Of a stretch of DNA of 64,000 nucleotides, positions 56,628 through 64,000 are shown piece by piece (position 1 is the stretch's first letter; each line of letters begins with the position of its first letter). The stretch spans positions 22,311-86,310 of the forward strand of contig DAOMZG010000001.1 in assembly GCA_035437945.1 (NCBI GenBank). The letters run 5' to 3'. This DNA is from UBA9464 sp003445095 (GTDB lineage Bacteria; Verrucomicrobiota; Verrucomicrobiia; Limisphaerales; UBA9464). The position numbers and the translations under genes are program-made. A model generated the notes under the pieces. That model had not been told where the DNA came from. It did not search any database and worked only from the letters and a program-made list of their open reading frames with translations.

Positions 56628-56759
56628 CCCACGAACCAGTCCGCAAATACGCGGCCGAACAAGGGGATGGACGCAAAGTTGAAGGAATTTGTCGAAAAGG
56701 GCACGGAGGTTTACTCAAAGGTGCCAATTGCGGAAAGCTCTGACAATTCTGGCATCTAA
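56624..56759 (+). pseudogene. small protein resembling the ThiC C-terminal tail, frameshifted
   Basis: From ATG 56624 the frame reads MTHEPVRKYAAEQG; after the GGGG run at 56663-56666 a second frame continues MDAKLKEFVEKGTEVYSKV to the stop at 56757-56759. Removing one G joins them into a 44-residue protein. The sequence resembles the helical tail of phosphomethylpyrimidine synthase (ThiC), where RKYAAEQG...EKxKEFVEKGxEVY is usual, so it may be a detached fragment or an independent small protein. It overlaps the preceding small gene and ends 8 bp before the DGQHR gene, so the three could be one transcript. Confidence 0.5.
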
Positions 56760-56767
56760 ACGCACAA

Positions 56768-57832
56768 ATGAAGACGAGCAAACAGTCGGTTGTCGTGGTC
56801 TCACAGAACGCGCGCACATTTTTCCTATCGATGATTCCCGCGCGAGACCTAGTTCAGATCAGCTACGCTTCAGTGCGGAATAAGCATGATGAAGAAGGCG
56901 CCGTGCAGAGGCTTCTGAACCCGCGTCGAATCGACAGCATCAAGGACTTTACTCTCAAAGGCGGCGATTACCCCAACTGCATCATTCTAAACTGGGTTGA
57001 CGACAAACACCCGCTGCAAATCAAATCGGGCAAGTTGGTCGTCCCGATCAAAGATCGCGTGGCCCAAATTATTGACGGCCAACATCGCGTTGAGGGAATT
57101 CGCGCAGCAATCAAAGCCAAGCCGGCGCTAGGAAGATTGGAGGTCCCCGTTGCGTTTTATCAGCACCTCAGCACGCAAGAATGTGCCGACATCTTCCTGT
57201 CCATTAATACAGAACAAAAGCCAGTTCAGCGCAGCTTGGTATTTGATCTCTACAACGTCGCAAGCGCGCATGTTGTCGACCCGGCCGCTGTGCGTGCCCG
57301 AGACATCGCAACGCGCCTCAACGAGCAAGAAGATTCCCCGTTTAAAGACCTTGTGAGGCTACCAAACGTGGAGGTGCCCAAGGGGCCTAAAAAAGACAAC
57401 AAAAGCGCTGGAGTCGACCTTTCGACGGTTGTTACCTCTCTGAAACCCTTAGTGGAAGAAAAGGGAGTTTTTGAGCAAGTTGGCGTCGCGGAGTTGGAAA
57501 TGCAGACCTCGGCATTGCTGAATTTTTTCGAAGTACTCCGGGATTGGTACGGCGGATTATGGTCCGACAAAGACAACGTATTTCTTTCATCTGCAGGATT
57601 TGCCGGTGCAATTGACTTCTTCAAAACTAAGCTGGTGTCTTACTGCAACTCAAATGGCTCGTTTGAGACCTCAACGATCAAAGACGCCATGGATTTGGAT
57701 CCTCAAGCTTTCATCCTTCGTTCGCACTTGAAAGGGCTTCAAGGCCGGCACGCTCTTCGCGCAGTTTCGGAAATGCTCGTCGAGAGGTTCACGCCGCAGG
57801 TGAGCAAGGGTGCAACTAAGTTGAAGTTTTAG
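56768..57832 (+). CDS. DGQHR-domain (DndB-like) protein
   Basis: A 354-residue protein with the DGQHR domain. The core reads VAQIIDGQHRVEGIRAAIKA, the DGQHR motif at residues 103-107, preceded by NPRRIDSIKDFTL and followed by VPVAFYQHLSTQECADIFLS and INTEQKPVQRSLVFDLY. DGQHR proteins include DndB, the regulator of DNA phosphorothioation, and many orphan members in defence or mobile islands. Here DndA, DndC, DndD and DndE are absent. Codon use and base composition look less GC-rich than the surrounding genes, suggesting acquisition. The next gene starts 6 bp later on the same strand, so the pair forms an operon. Confidence 0.88.
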   Translation: MKTSKQSVVVVSQNARTFFLSMIPARDLVQISYASVRNKHDEEGAVQRLLNPRRIDSIKDFTLKGGDYPNCIILNWVDDKHPLQIKSGKLVVPIKDRVAQIIDGQHRVEGIRAAIKAKPALGRLEVPVAFYQHLSTQECADIFLSINTEQKPVQRSLVFDLYNVASAHVVDPAAVRARDIATRLNEQEDSPFKDLVRLPNVEVPKGPKKDNKSAGVDLSTVVTSLKPLVEEKGVFEQVGVAELEMQTSALLNFFEVLRDWYGGLWSDKDNVFLSSAGFAGAIDFFKTKLVSYCNSNGSFETSTIKDAMDLDPQAFILRSHLKGLQGRHALRAVSEMLVERFTPQVSKGATKLKF

Positions 57833-57838
57833 CAGTCC

Positions 57839-58615
57839 ATGCCCCGAGCAGACATTTACATGTCTGGACTATTCCCTGCTGGAGCGAGTAAGACCACCGT
57901 CCGAAGCAGAGTGTTGGCGCCATTTGAATCACTATCTTTGTCTCGCGGGCTCAGTGCTGATGCCGGAGACCTTTATTATTCCGCCTGGATCAGTTTTCTC
58001 GATGCGTTGCACGGTATCGAAAAGGGACTTTGTACTTGGGCAACGATAAAACTGTACTACTCAGTGTTCTACGCCTTGAGAGCTTCGTTGGCCGTCAATG
58101 ACATCTGCGCGTTTCATGTTGACCGCTCATCTTACATCGTGCTCGCCCGAGCAGGTCAGTCACCCACCTCGTGCGCAGAGCGAGGCACTCACAAGACAGT
58201 GATGAAGACGTTCGCGAGGCAGAACCCTGGTCATCCGCTGATTTCGCAGCAAATAGCACTGTCCGATGCCGTCGATTGGCTAATCGACCAACGGGAGTCA
58301 GCCAACTATCGAAGGGTGAGATTTGCCGAGCCAGACTGCGGTGAGGGATTGGCTCACGTTGTAAAATGTGGAGTGCGCCGCAGTCTTAACGGGTATCTTG
58401 CGGAACCTTCTTTGCTTTACGTTTTCGATCCTGACCACGCGCTCGTTGCGTATCCTATGCGGGCGCTTCAATTGGTTGGCAACCAACTTGTGGGAGCTGG
58501 CCTGATTGCGTTTTCAGAGGAAGAGCAAGTGTTCCTGCGACGTCACTCTCGGGACCGTAGCGGCGGCCTCGCAGTGCTTATTTCAGAGATGAAAAGACTT
58601 ACTTTACTGAATTGA
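57839..58615 (+). CDS. unknown HEPN-like protein paired with DGQHR gene
   Basis: A 258-residue soluble protein that I cannot assign. The middle has helical segments LYYSAWISFLDALHGIEKGL and WATIKLYYSVFYALRASLAV that recall HEPN-type helical bundles (YYSxFYAxRAxLA), and a later part, LIDQRESANYRRVRFAEPD, resembles sequence after HEPN domains in abortive-infection-type proteins. The HEPN RNase signature R-x4-H occurs once (R127 to H132, RQNPGH) but may be coincidental. It starts 6 bp after the DGQHR gene and shares its lower-GC composition, so the two were probably moved together. Function as effector of a two-gene system is an inference. Confidence 0.7.
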   Translation: MPRADIYMSGLFPAGASKTTVRSRVLAPFESLSLSRGLSADAGDLYYSAWISFLDALHGIEKGLCTWATIKLYYSVFYALRASLAVNDICAFHVDRSSYIVLARAGQSPTSCAERGTHKTVMKTFARQNPGHPLISQQIALSDAVDWLIDQRESANYRRVRFAEPDCGEGLAHVVKCGVRRSLNGYLAEPSLLYVFDPDHALVAYPMRALQLVGNQLVGAGLIAFSEEEQVFLRRHSRDRSGGLAVLISEMKRLTLLN

Positions 58616-58697
58616 AACCTTGAGAGGAGCGGTCTGGAGCGTGGTTTGGCGATCACAAGCAACATCAGCATTTCCATACCTCCATTTCATTCCTATC

Positions 58698-59290
58698 ATG
58701 CCCAAAACGCTCACGCCGGCCAAAGTTACCGCCAAGCCCGCGCGCTGTCGCGCCGTTACTGGCGGAGATGCGCGGACGGTGGGTTCCGGTCCGGTCACGC
58801 TCTATAGGCACATCGGCCGCCGCATCCGGCAGGACATCCTTAGAGAAAAGCGCGCGGAGTATGGGGCGGAGATTGTCGCCGCGCTGCGGCGACAATTGGG
58901 CTGGACGCATTTCAGGATGATCATCCCGCCGGAGGACGACTGAAACGCGATTTCTACGCGGAGATGTGTCGCATCGAAAAGTGGAGCCCGCAGACGCTGG
59001 AGAAGAAAATCAGCGGGATGCTTTACGAGCGGACGGCGTTGTCGAAGAAGCCGGACGAGCTCATCCGCCAGGAGCTGGCGGCGTTGCGCGAGGAGGACAA
59101 ACTCACGTGCGACCTCGTGTTCTGCGACCCTTACCTGCTGAATTGTCTGGGATTGAAGGACACTTACGCGGAGAAGGATTTGGAGGCGGCCATTCTGCGC
59201 GAGATCGAGGCGTTTGTCCTCGAACTCGGCGTCGGCTTCGCTTTTCTCGAACGGCAGAGGCGCGTCACCGGCGGGCCATCGATTCCGGAG
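58698..59290 (+). pseudogene. decayed YhcG (DUF1016) nuclease gene
   Basis: Remains of a YhcG-type PD-(D/E)XK nuclease. The first frame has LYRHIGRRIRQDILREKRAE, YGAEIVAALRRQLGWTHFR; after a stop (58941) a second frame continues DFYAEMCRIEKWSPQTLEKK, ISGMLYERTALSKKPDELIR and AFVLELGVGFAFLERQRRVT. A one-base loss near 58940 restores DDLKRDFYAEM. About 35 residues normally present between EIVA.L and LGW.HFR are missing, as if two similar EIV-x2-L-x2-QL segments recombined. The catalytic C-terminal domain is replaced by unrelated sequence after FLERQRRV. The gene is non-functional as read. Confidence 0.75.
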
Positions 59291-59351
59291 CGCGGTTCGG
59301 GAGGCACCCTGAAACGTTTACGGCGACACGTAAGTTCAGTAGATTTCCACA

Positions 59352-59564
59352 ATGAATGCGACGGACTTGGTTACGGTGGATCCCGACGTCCTAGGCGGCA
59401 CGCCCGTTTTCAAAGGCACGCGCGTTCCAGTGAAGACGCTTTTCGAATACCTTGAGGATGACTACTCGCTGGAAGAGTTTTTGGAGTGTTTTCCGTCAGT
59501 GACGCGTGAGATGGCGCGACGAGTGTTGGAGCGTTCCGAAGCGGCGTTGCTCGCGCCGGCATGA
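59352..59564 (+). CDS. DUF433 antitoxin
   Basis: A 70-residue protein of the DUF433 family, the usual antitoxin partner of DUF5615 toxins. The family signature is intact: VDPDVLGGTPVFKGTRVPVK, then LFEYLEDDYSLEEFLECFPS and VTREMARRVLERSE. It contains a small helix-turn-helix-like fold and would neutralise the toxin and repress the operon. Its stop overlaps the toxin start by four bases (ATGA), the normal layout of such pairs. ATG at 59352. Confidence 0.92.
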   Translation: MNATDLVTVDPDVLGGTPVFKGTRVPVKTLFEYLEDDYSLEEFLECFPSVTREMARRVLERSEAALLAPA

Positions 59565-59878
59565 ACATCCTGCTGGACGAATGCGTGCCGTGGCCGATGC
59601 ACAGACTCCTGGCCGGCCACACCTGCACCACTGCCCAACGCCGTGGTTGGGGCGGAATCAAGAACGGTGACTTACTTCGACTCGCTGAAAGTGAGTTCGG
59701 CCTCTTCATCACGTCTGACCAAGGCATCCGTTATCAGCAGAACCTTGCTGGTCGGCAAATTGCGATCATCGAACTGAGCACGAACAAGCTTCGGCGAATT
59801 GAAGCCTCGGTAGACGTGGTTTGTTCCGCCGTTGCCGCGATTCGACCAGCGGAGTTTCTTCGGCTGGAGATCCCATGA
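59561..59878 (+). CDS. DUF5615 PIN-like toxin
   Basis: A 105-residue PIN-like (Mut7-C-type) protein, expected to be a ribonuclease toxin. Acidic residues are in the usual places: MNILLDECVPWPMHRLLAGH with D6 and E7, NGDLLRLAESEFGLFITSDQ and the short beta strand with D in ITSDQGIRYQQN, then QIAIIELSTNKLRRIE. It is translationally coupled to the DUF433 antitoxin. Chromosomal pairs of this kind are common in accessory regions, in line with the surrounding decayed genes. All motifs appear intact, so it may be active. Confidence 0.9.
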   Translation: MNILLDECVPWPMHRLLAGHTCTTAQRRGWGGIKNGDLLRLAESEFGLFITSDQGIRYQQNLAGRQIAIIELSTNKLRRIEASVDVVCSAVAAIRPAEFLRLEIP

Positions 59879-59942
59879 AGAACGGTCCTGCACTCAGGCC
59901 AAGCTGCCGAGCGAGAATCCGCTGAATCAGCGAGTTCAAACC

Positions 59943-60518
59943 ATGAAGTCAATGAAGAGTACCAAGAAGGAACTATCCCAAAAAGAACGCGTTGAATTGC
60001 TCAGCGCATTAAAAGTCCGCTTTGAGAAAAATCTGAACCGCCATCAAGGTCTGGAATGGCCGAAAGTGCAGGCCAGGCTGGAAGCCAATCCTGAAAAGCT
60101 GTGGTCGCTCAATGAAATGGAAAGAACGGGCGGTGAGCCGGATGTCGTTGGACAAGATAACAGGACGGGTGAATACATTTTCTTTGATTGTTCCGCAGAA
60201 ACTCCCAAAGGCCGCACCAGTGTTTGTTACGACCGTGAAGGGCTAGAATCGCGGAAGGAACATCGGCCGAAAACCACCGCGGCGGATATGGCGACGGCGA
60301 TGGGCATCGAGCTTCTGACGGAAGAGCAATATCTCGAGCTCCAGGAACTGGGAGATTTCGATACGAAGACATCGAGCTGGGTGAAAACCCCTGCCGAAAT
60401 CAGAAAACTCGGAGGCGCCCTCTATTGTGACCGGCGCTACGGCCGTGTCTTCGTGGGCCACAACGGCGCGCAGTCCTACTACGCCGCCCGGGGATTCCGT
60501 GGCTTGCTCAGGGTCTGA
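59943..60518 (+). CDS. DUF4256 domain protein
   Basis: A 191-residue cytoplasmic protein of the DUF4256 family, recognised from ELLSALKVRFEKNLNRHQGL, LWSLNEMERTGGEPDVVGQD, YIFFDCSAETPKGRTSVCYD and the C-terminal LGGALYCDRRYGRVFVGHNG with AQSYYAARGFRGLLRV. No biochemical function is known. Length matches the family. The frame is open from 59832 in the end of the toxin gene, but the ATG at 59943 begins the domain. It stands alone in the accessory island, 64 bp after the toxin gene and not coupled to it. Confidence 0.88.
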   Translation: MKSMKSTKKELSQKERVELLSALKVRFEKNLNRHQGLEWPKVQARLEANPEKLWSLNEMERTGGEPDVVGQDNRTGEYIFFDCSAETPKGRTSVCYDREGLESRKEHRPKTTAADMATAMGIELLTEEQYLELQELGDFDTKTSSWVKTPAEIRKLGGALYCDRRYGRVFVGHNGAQSYYAARGFRGLLRV

Positions 60519-60630
60519 GTCTGGCAGAGACGAGCTGAACTTGAGAATGGACCTCCTGAAAACGAAAACAATTGCTACGGGCTTGAGGTGCGAATGCTCG
60601 GCCGCTTGCAACTAGCAACTCACGAAAACT

Positions 60631-61044
60631 ATGAACACGAAAATCATCACGGAAACAGCGCGCCAGACTTTCGCTGGCACGATGTCCTTTCCAGAGGTCG
60701 TCGGCCAATTGCTTGCCGCCGGAGTAGAATATTACCACGTGGATTACGTCGGGATGCGCAAGACGTTTTACAGCGCGGAAGGCGACGCGGTCGTTACTCC
60801 CATTAGTTACGAAGGGTTGCCGCCGGTCCCCGCGGCTTTCGATGCCTCTTCCCTTCGGGCAGACATTTTGGACAGCCAGCGAAACGGGCAGCACTACCGC
60901 GATTTTACACGGCGCGCCATGGCCGCCGGCACTCAAGCCTATTTCGCGTTTCTGCGCGGGAAACGAGTCACCTACTTTGGCCGCCAGGGCGACCAACACA
61001 CCGAATGGTTTCCCGGGGCCGAACCGGCCAAAGTTGCTAAATAG
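60631..61044 (+). CDS. DUF1398 family protein
   Basis: A 137-residue protein of the DUF1398 family. Landmarks: FAGTMSFPEVVGQLLAAGVE followed by YYHVDYVGMRKTFYSAEGDA, and FLRGKRVTYFGRQGDQHTEW at the C-terminus. Homologues (for instance Escherichia coli YbcV) have no known function. ATG 60631 follows a purine-rich stretch (actcacgaaaact). It is convergent with the PEP-CTERM gene. Confidence 0.88.
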   Translation: MNTKIITETARQTFAGTMSFPEVVGQLLAAGVEYYHVDYVGMRKTFYSAEGDAVVTPISYEGLPPVPAAFDASSLRADILDSQRNGQHYRDFTRRAMAAGTQAYFAFLRGKRVTYFGRQGDQHTEWFPGAEPAKVAK

Positions 61045-61196
61045 AGTATTGACCAACGGTTTCAGAAGGACACGGGAATTGTCCTTCTCGGCGACCGTCA
61101 TCCAATGGGTGAGCGGCGGGATGAACTTCGTGACCGGATCGTCGAGACTCACTTTGCCCTCGTCTCCAATTCAGGGATTCAGGCCCGGACTAGTTC

Positions 61197-61724
61197 CTAC
61201 CGCCGAAGGTTGCGCCCGAGAGCCATGATCACGAGTCCACTAAAAGCCCAGGCAGTGGAAAGGACTTCGGGTACTGGGGTCGCGTAGAACTGGACCGGCA
61301 GCTCGCGGTACACGCTGCCCTGTGTGAAAACTTCCAGGTAACCAGGGGGAGTGGCAAAATCGGCAAAGAACGGATTCGCGTAAGCGCCCGAGGCGAGGGT
61401 GTAACCCAAACCGTGCGTGGTGAGTTGTCCACCCGGGCCCGGCTTCAGTAGGTTGTCCACCGTAAAAGGTTCATTACCTGGAATGGCCATTCCGGTGGGA
61501 TAAAGGCCGGTGATTTCGACCTCGTCTCGCGAACCGGAGATGGAGAGAACTTGATAGAACCCAGAGGAGTCCGCGGTGTCGCTGGTCGTTAAGGTTCCAG
61601 CCGCCGCAATGCCGCTTCCGAAGTAGTTCCAGTTCCAGGTAAGGTCGGCGCGCGCATTCACCAGCGCTGAGCAAATCACCAGGCCCAAGGAGGCACACCG
61701 CGAACAGAGTCTCATGGTCGTCAT
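61197..61724 (-). CDS. PEP-CTERM-like sorted surface protein
   Basis: A 175-residue exported protein. It has a signal peptide (SRCASLGLVICSALVNARA), a short beta-rich mature domain (LTWNWNYFGSGIAAAGTLTT, SGSRDEVEITGLYPTG) of the kind found in many Verrucomicrobia extracellular proteins, and a C-terminal sorting tail PVPEVLSTAWAFSGLVIMAL ending GRNLRR. The tail has the PEP motif in variant form (VPEV), one hydrophobic segment and basic residues, as required by an exosortase. It would be processed and released or anchored at the outer surface, perhaps with extracellular polysaccharide. No exosortase gene is in the window. ATG at 61724; the ATG three codons later is an alternative. Confidence 0.82.
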   Translation of the reverse strand: MTTMRLCSRCASLGLVICSALVNARADLTWNWNYFGSGIAAAGTLTTSDTADSSGFYQVLSISGSRDEVEITGLYPTGMAIPGNEPFTVDNLLKPGPGGQLTTHGLGYTLASGAYANPFFADFATPPGYLEVFTQGSVYRELPVQFYATPVPEVLSTAWAFSGLVIMALGRNLRR

Positions 61725-61937
61725 GTTGCTAAGTACAAAGGAAGGTCGGTCGTTCCCGTCTCACCGAATCGGCACCGCACCGCCAACATACTGCGTGAAT
61801 TCGAGCACCCAAAATCGTATCTGATTCGACTCACGCTCGTCTCGCTGTTCGAGGCAGAGACGGGAGCCGAAGCGATGGCTCAACGGTGTTGATAGCCCAA
61901 GATTGTCGGCGTGCGGTTGGTTCCCCAAGGTAGGGCG

Positions 61938-63356
61938 GTGCAACGGACCGCAGTTTTAAACGTGGTGGGGTTGACGCGTAGCCTCATTGGGGAACACACG
62001 CCGCGGTTGCGTGCCTTTCAGCAGCGTCACCCGGCCGCCGTCATTGATCCAGCATTGCCCGCGGTGACATGCACCGCGCAGTCCGACTATCTCACGGGGC
62101 GGCGTCCGACGGATCACGGCATTGTCGGCAACGGATGGTATCACCGGGAACTCGCGGAGATTCAGTTTTGGAAGCAATCAAACCATTTGGTGGGGGCGCC
62201 GAAAATCTGGGACGAACTGCGCGCGGTTATTCCCCACTTCACCTGCGCAAAACTTTTCTGGTGGTACAACATGTATTCGACCGCCGATTGGTCGGTGACG
62301 CCGCGGCCCATGTATCCGGCGGATGGCCGCAAATTGTTCGACATTTACGCGTGGCCTTACGACTTGAGGCCAGCGCTCAAACAGAAGCTGGGTGAATTTC
62401 CATTCGCAGGATTTTGGGGGCCGGCTGCGGGAGTGAAGTCGCCGCAGGGCACTCCCGATTGCGCGACCCGCTGGATCGCCGAGTCCGCCAAGTTGGTTGA
62501 AGAGTGGCACTCACCGACCCTAAATCTCGTGTACTTGCCGCATCTCGACTACAACCTACAACGGCACGGTCCGACCCTCTCGTCGAGTTCAGGGGGCCAA
62601 CTGAACCCCAAAATCATTCCGGACCTGAAGGCAATCGATGATCTCGTCGGTGACTTGCTCGATTACTTTGATCGCCGCGGGGTGCAGGTCATCGTGCTCA
62701 GCGAATACGGAATTACTTCGGTGGATACACCGATTCATCTCAATCGGGAGTTTCGGAAGCGCGGGTGGCTGACCATCAAGGAAGAGCTCGGCCTCGAACT
62801 TCTGGATGCGGGTAATTCAAAAGTTTTTGCCGTCGCCGATCACCAAGTCGCGCACGTTTATGTGAATGATCGGAAGCTGATGAGCGAGGTTGAAGCTGTG
62901 CTGGAAGCGACGCCTGGAGTGGCCGAGATCTGGGATTTTCCGATGAAGATTCAAAACGGTCTGGCGCATCCTCGCGCGGGAGATTTGGTGGTCTTCGCCC
63001 AAGAGAACGCTTGGTTCACGTATTACTATTGGATGAATGACCAACGCGCGCCCGATTTTGCGCGCTGCGTCGATATCCACCGAAAGCCGGGGTACGATCC
63101 GGTGGAACTCTTCCTCGATCCCAATATTCCGCTGGCCAAGGTCAGGATTGCCTGGCGCTTGCTGCAGAAACGACTGGGTTTCCGGATGCTGATGGATGTC
63201 ATCCCGCTCGATGCGACGCTGGTCCGGGGCTCCCACGGAACTCGACCGGCTAGTCAGGATGACTGGCCCGTGGTGATCGGACCGGGAGTGCCCCTGAACG
63301 CATCTCTGGGATCCACCGAAGTGGCAGGCGTTATCCGCCACGCGCTATTAGGTTAG
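61938..63356 (+). CDS. alkaline-phosphatase-superfamily nucleotide pyrophosphatase/phosphodiesterase-like protein
   Basis: A 472-residue protein of the type I phosphodiesterase/nucleotide pyrophosphatase family. The N-terminal strand TAVLNVVGLTRSLIGEHTPR takes the place of the usual metal-binding DG motif, the nucleophile region is LPAVTCTAQSDYLTGRRPTD, and later metal ligands appear as LPHLDYNLQRHGP and LSEYGITSVDTPIHLNREF. The C-terminal ending VRGSHGTRP with GSHG is typical. The first metal-site acid is not evident where expected (VVGLT), so activity may be altered. It is probably cytoplasmic, since no signal peptide is seen. Start: GTG 61938 gives VQRTAVLNVVG as in homologues, although the frame opens at 61911. 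Confidence 0.88.
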   Translation: MQRTAVLNVVGLTRSLIGEHTPRLRAFQQRHPAAVIDPALPAVTCTAQSDYLTGRRPTDHGIVGNGWYHRELAEIQFWKQSNHLVGAPKIWDELRAVIPHFTCAKLFWWYNMYSTADWSVTPRPMYPADGRKLFDIYAWPYDLRPALKQKLGEFPFAGFWGPAAGVKSPQGTPDCATRWIAESAKLVEEWHSPTLNLVYLPHLDYNLQRHGPTLSSSSGGQLNPKIIPDLKAIDDLVGDLLDYFDRRGVQVIVLSEYGITSVDTPIHLNREFRKRGWLTIKEELGLELLDAGNSKVFAVADHQVAHVYVNDRKLMSEVEAVLEATPGVAEIWDFPMKIQNGLAHPRAGDLVVFAQENAWFTYYYWMNDQRAPDFARCVDIHRKPGYDPVELFLDPNIPLAKVRIAWRLLQKRLGFRMLMDVIPLDATLVRGSHGTRPASQDDWPVVIGPGVPLNASLGSTEVAGVIRHALLG

Positions 63357-63367
63357 CTCAAGCTGAC

Positions 63368-63455
63368 CTCGTGACATCGTCTCCTATTACGCCTTAACGC
63401 GGCCCCAATCCGGCCTGCGGCCACTCGACGCTTTCGTAGGAGACGAGGTAACGAG
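63368..63455. repeat. inverted repeat ctcgtgacatcgtctccta / taggagacgaggtaacgag
   Basis: Positions 63368-63386 and 63437-63455 pair over 17 of 19 bases with a 50-base loop. Sequences of this gtaggagacgaggtaacgag type recur in Verrucomicrobia intergenic DNA; a fragment occurs again near 63735. It lies just after the phosphodiesterase gene and could form a hairpin in the message end. Confidence 0.6.
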
Positions 63456-63867
63456 ACTCTGACTTTCTTGACCCCACCTTTAGACTACAAGCCGGGGATC
63501 GGGATGGAGCCTCCTCACGTCGACTCCTACGAAGTTCATGGTCCCGTTTCACCTCCGGATTTTGGAGGTCCAGCCTCTCTCCATGAACCGTCGGTTGATT
63601 TCCTCTGCGTCCTCTGCGTCTCTGCGCGCCCAGATTTCTCGCGCAGAGTCGCAGAGTGCGCAGAGAATACAGATTGGTTCAGGTCCCGCTTTACTTCCGA
63701 TTTTGGATTTAAAGCCTGCCCACGAACCGCCAGACGAGGTAACGAGACTCTGACTTTCTTGACCCCACCGCGAGACTACAAGCCGGGGATCAGGATGGAG
63801 CCTCCTCACGTCGACTCCGACGAAGTTCATGGTCCCGATTCGCGTCCGGATTTTGGAGGTCCAACCT
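63441..63867. repeat. two 136-bp direct repeats
   Basis: 63441-63576 and 63732-63867 are near-identical direct copies, starting agacgaggtaacgagactct and ending cggattttggaggtccagcc (second copy ccaacc), with about ten differences by eye. The spacing is 291 bp, a multiple of three, so a 152-codon frame (63468-63926) runs through both; I regard it as a repeat artefact rather than a gene. Confidence 0.7.
63603..63665. repeat. inverted repeat of ctctgcg units
   Basis: CTCTGCGTCCTCTGCGTCTC (start of 63603-63628) pairs with 63640-63665 over 23 of 26 bases with an 11-base loop. This Verrucomicrobia/Bacteroidetes-type intergenic repeat lies between the two 136-bp direct repeats. The remaining sequence to 64000 shows no convincing gene. 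Confidence 0.65.
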
Positions 63868-64000
63868 ACCCTTGCGCGGGCGAAGCCGCCCGCGCTCCGA
63901 TAGCAGTCGCGCCATGTCCCGTTTGAGGGGCCAGCCGACATTACAGGGTGAACGCTTCGCTCTATGGACGATTCCCAACTACTCCAGGAATACACCCGCG

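Noticed and set aside
63468..63926. 152-codon frame over the direct repeats
   Set aside because: The frame is carried by two repeat copies spaced by a multiple of three; no known protein resemblance.

Overview
This is high-GC bacterial DNA that looks like a member of the Verrucomicrobiota, probably a Pedosphaera/Limisphaerales-type lineage, taken from a metagenome assembly. The argument rests on gene families typical of that superphylum: three pairs of PSCyt/DUF1549/DUF1553 and Tat-exported DUF1501 proteins, a large ThuA/PVC-dehydrogenase/haem-binding fusion, DUF1080, a PEP-CTERM protein, lamin-tail and Ig-like surface proteins, and intergenic inverted repeats. A 100-N scaffold gap (5629-5728) is flanked by two identical 55-bp copies. 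That looks like an unmerged k-mer overlap, so the locus there is probably continuous.

Layout. 1-3 kb: a small repeat protein, a membrane-anchored methyltransferase, an integron attC-like site and a secreted protein. 3-6 kb (minus strand): a pyrimidine operon, pyrR-pyrB, with a readable PyrR attenuator (binding loop plus intrinsic terminator) ahead of pyrR, followed on the same strand by a glycogen-binding-module protein translationally coupled to a universal stress protein. 6-12 kb: two secreted enzymes (phytase-esterase-like and PqaA-like), a zinc-ribbon membrane protein and an ABC exporter. 12-16 kb (minus): a lone acyl carrier protein, an EamA transporter, and a coupled Gfo/Idh/MocA oxidoreductase and DUF1080 pair. 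16-17 kb: tandem paralogous lipoproteins. 17-43 kb: a long block of exported catabolic proteins (three PSCyt/DUF1501 pairs and the 1707-residue ThuA fusion), interrupted by HPr, a GT2 glycosyltransferase, an AAA/DUF4143 ATPase and surface proteins.

43-56 kb: endonuclease III, a sulfate transporter cysT-cysW-cysA without its binding protein, a MITE-like 195-bp element, a YcaO gene preceded by an unlisted 58-codon secreted-peptide gene, a Reg_prop hybrid histidine kinase convergent with a NarL-type regulator, a SnoaL-like protein, and an ECF42 sigma factor with its DGPF/YCII partner. 56-61 kb is an accessory island: several genes carry apparent single-base frameshifts, followed by a DGQHR (DndB-like) gene tightly paired with an unknown HEPN-like gene, a decayed YhcG nuclease, a DUF433/DUF5615 toxin-antitoxin pair, DUF4256 and DUF1398. 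The window ends with a PEP-CTERM protein, an alkaline-phosphatase-superfamily protein and a cluster of direct and inverted repeats.

Best candidates for something undescribed are the DGQHR plus HEPN-like pair (56.8-58.6 kb), the YcaO plus secreted small peptide (47.5-48.6 kb), and the PyrR attenuator in a Verrucomicrobia-like genome. No tRNA, rRNA or CRISPR array was seen. All family names come from reading the proteins; no database search was run.
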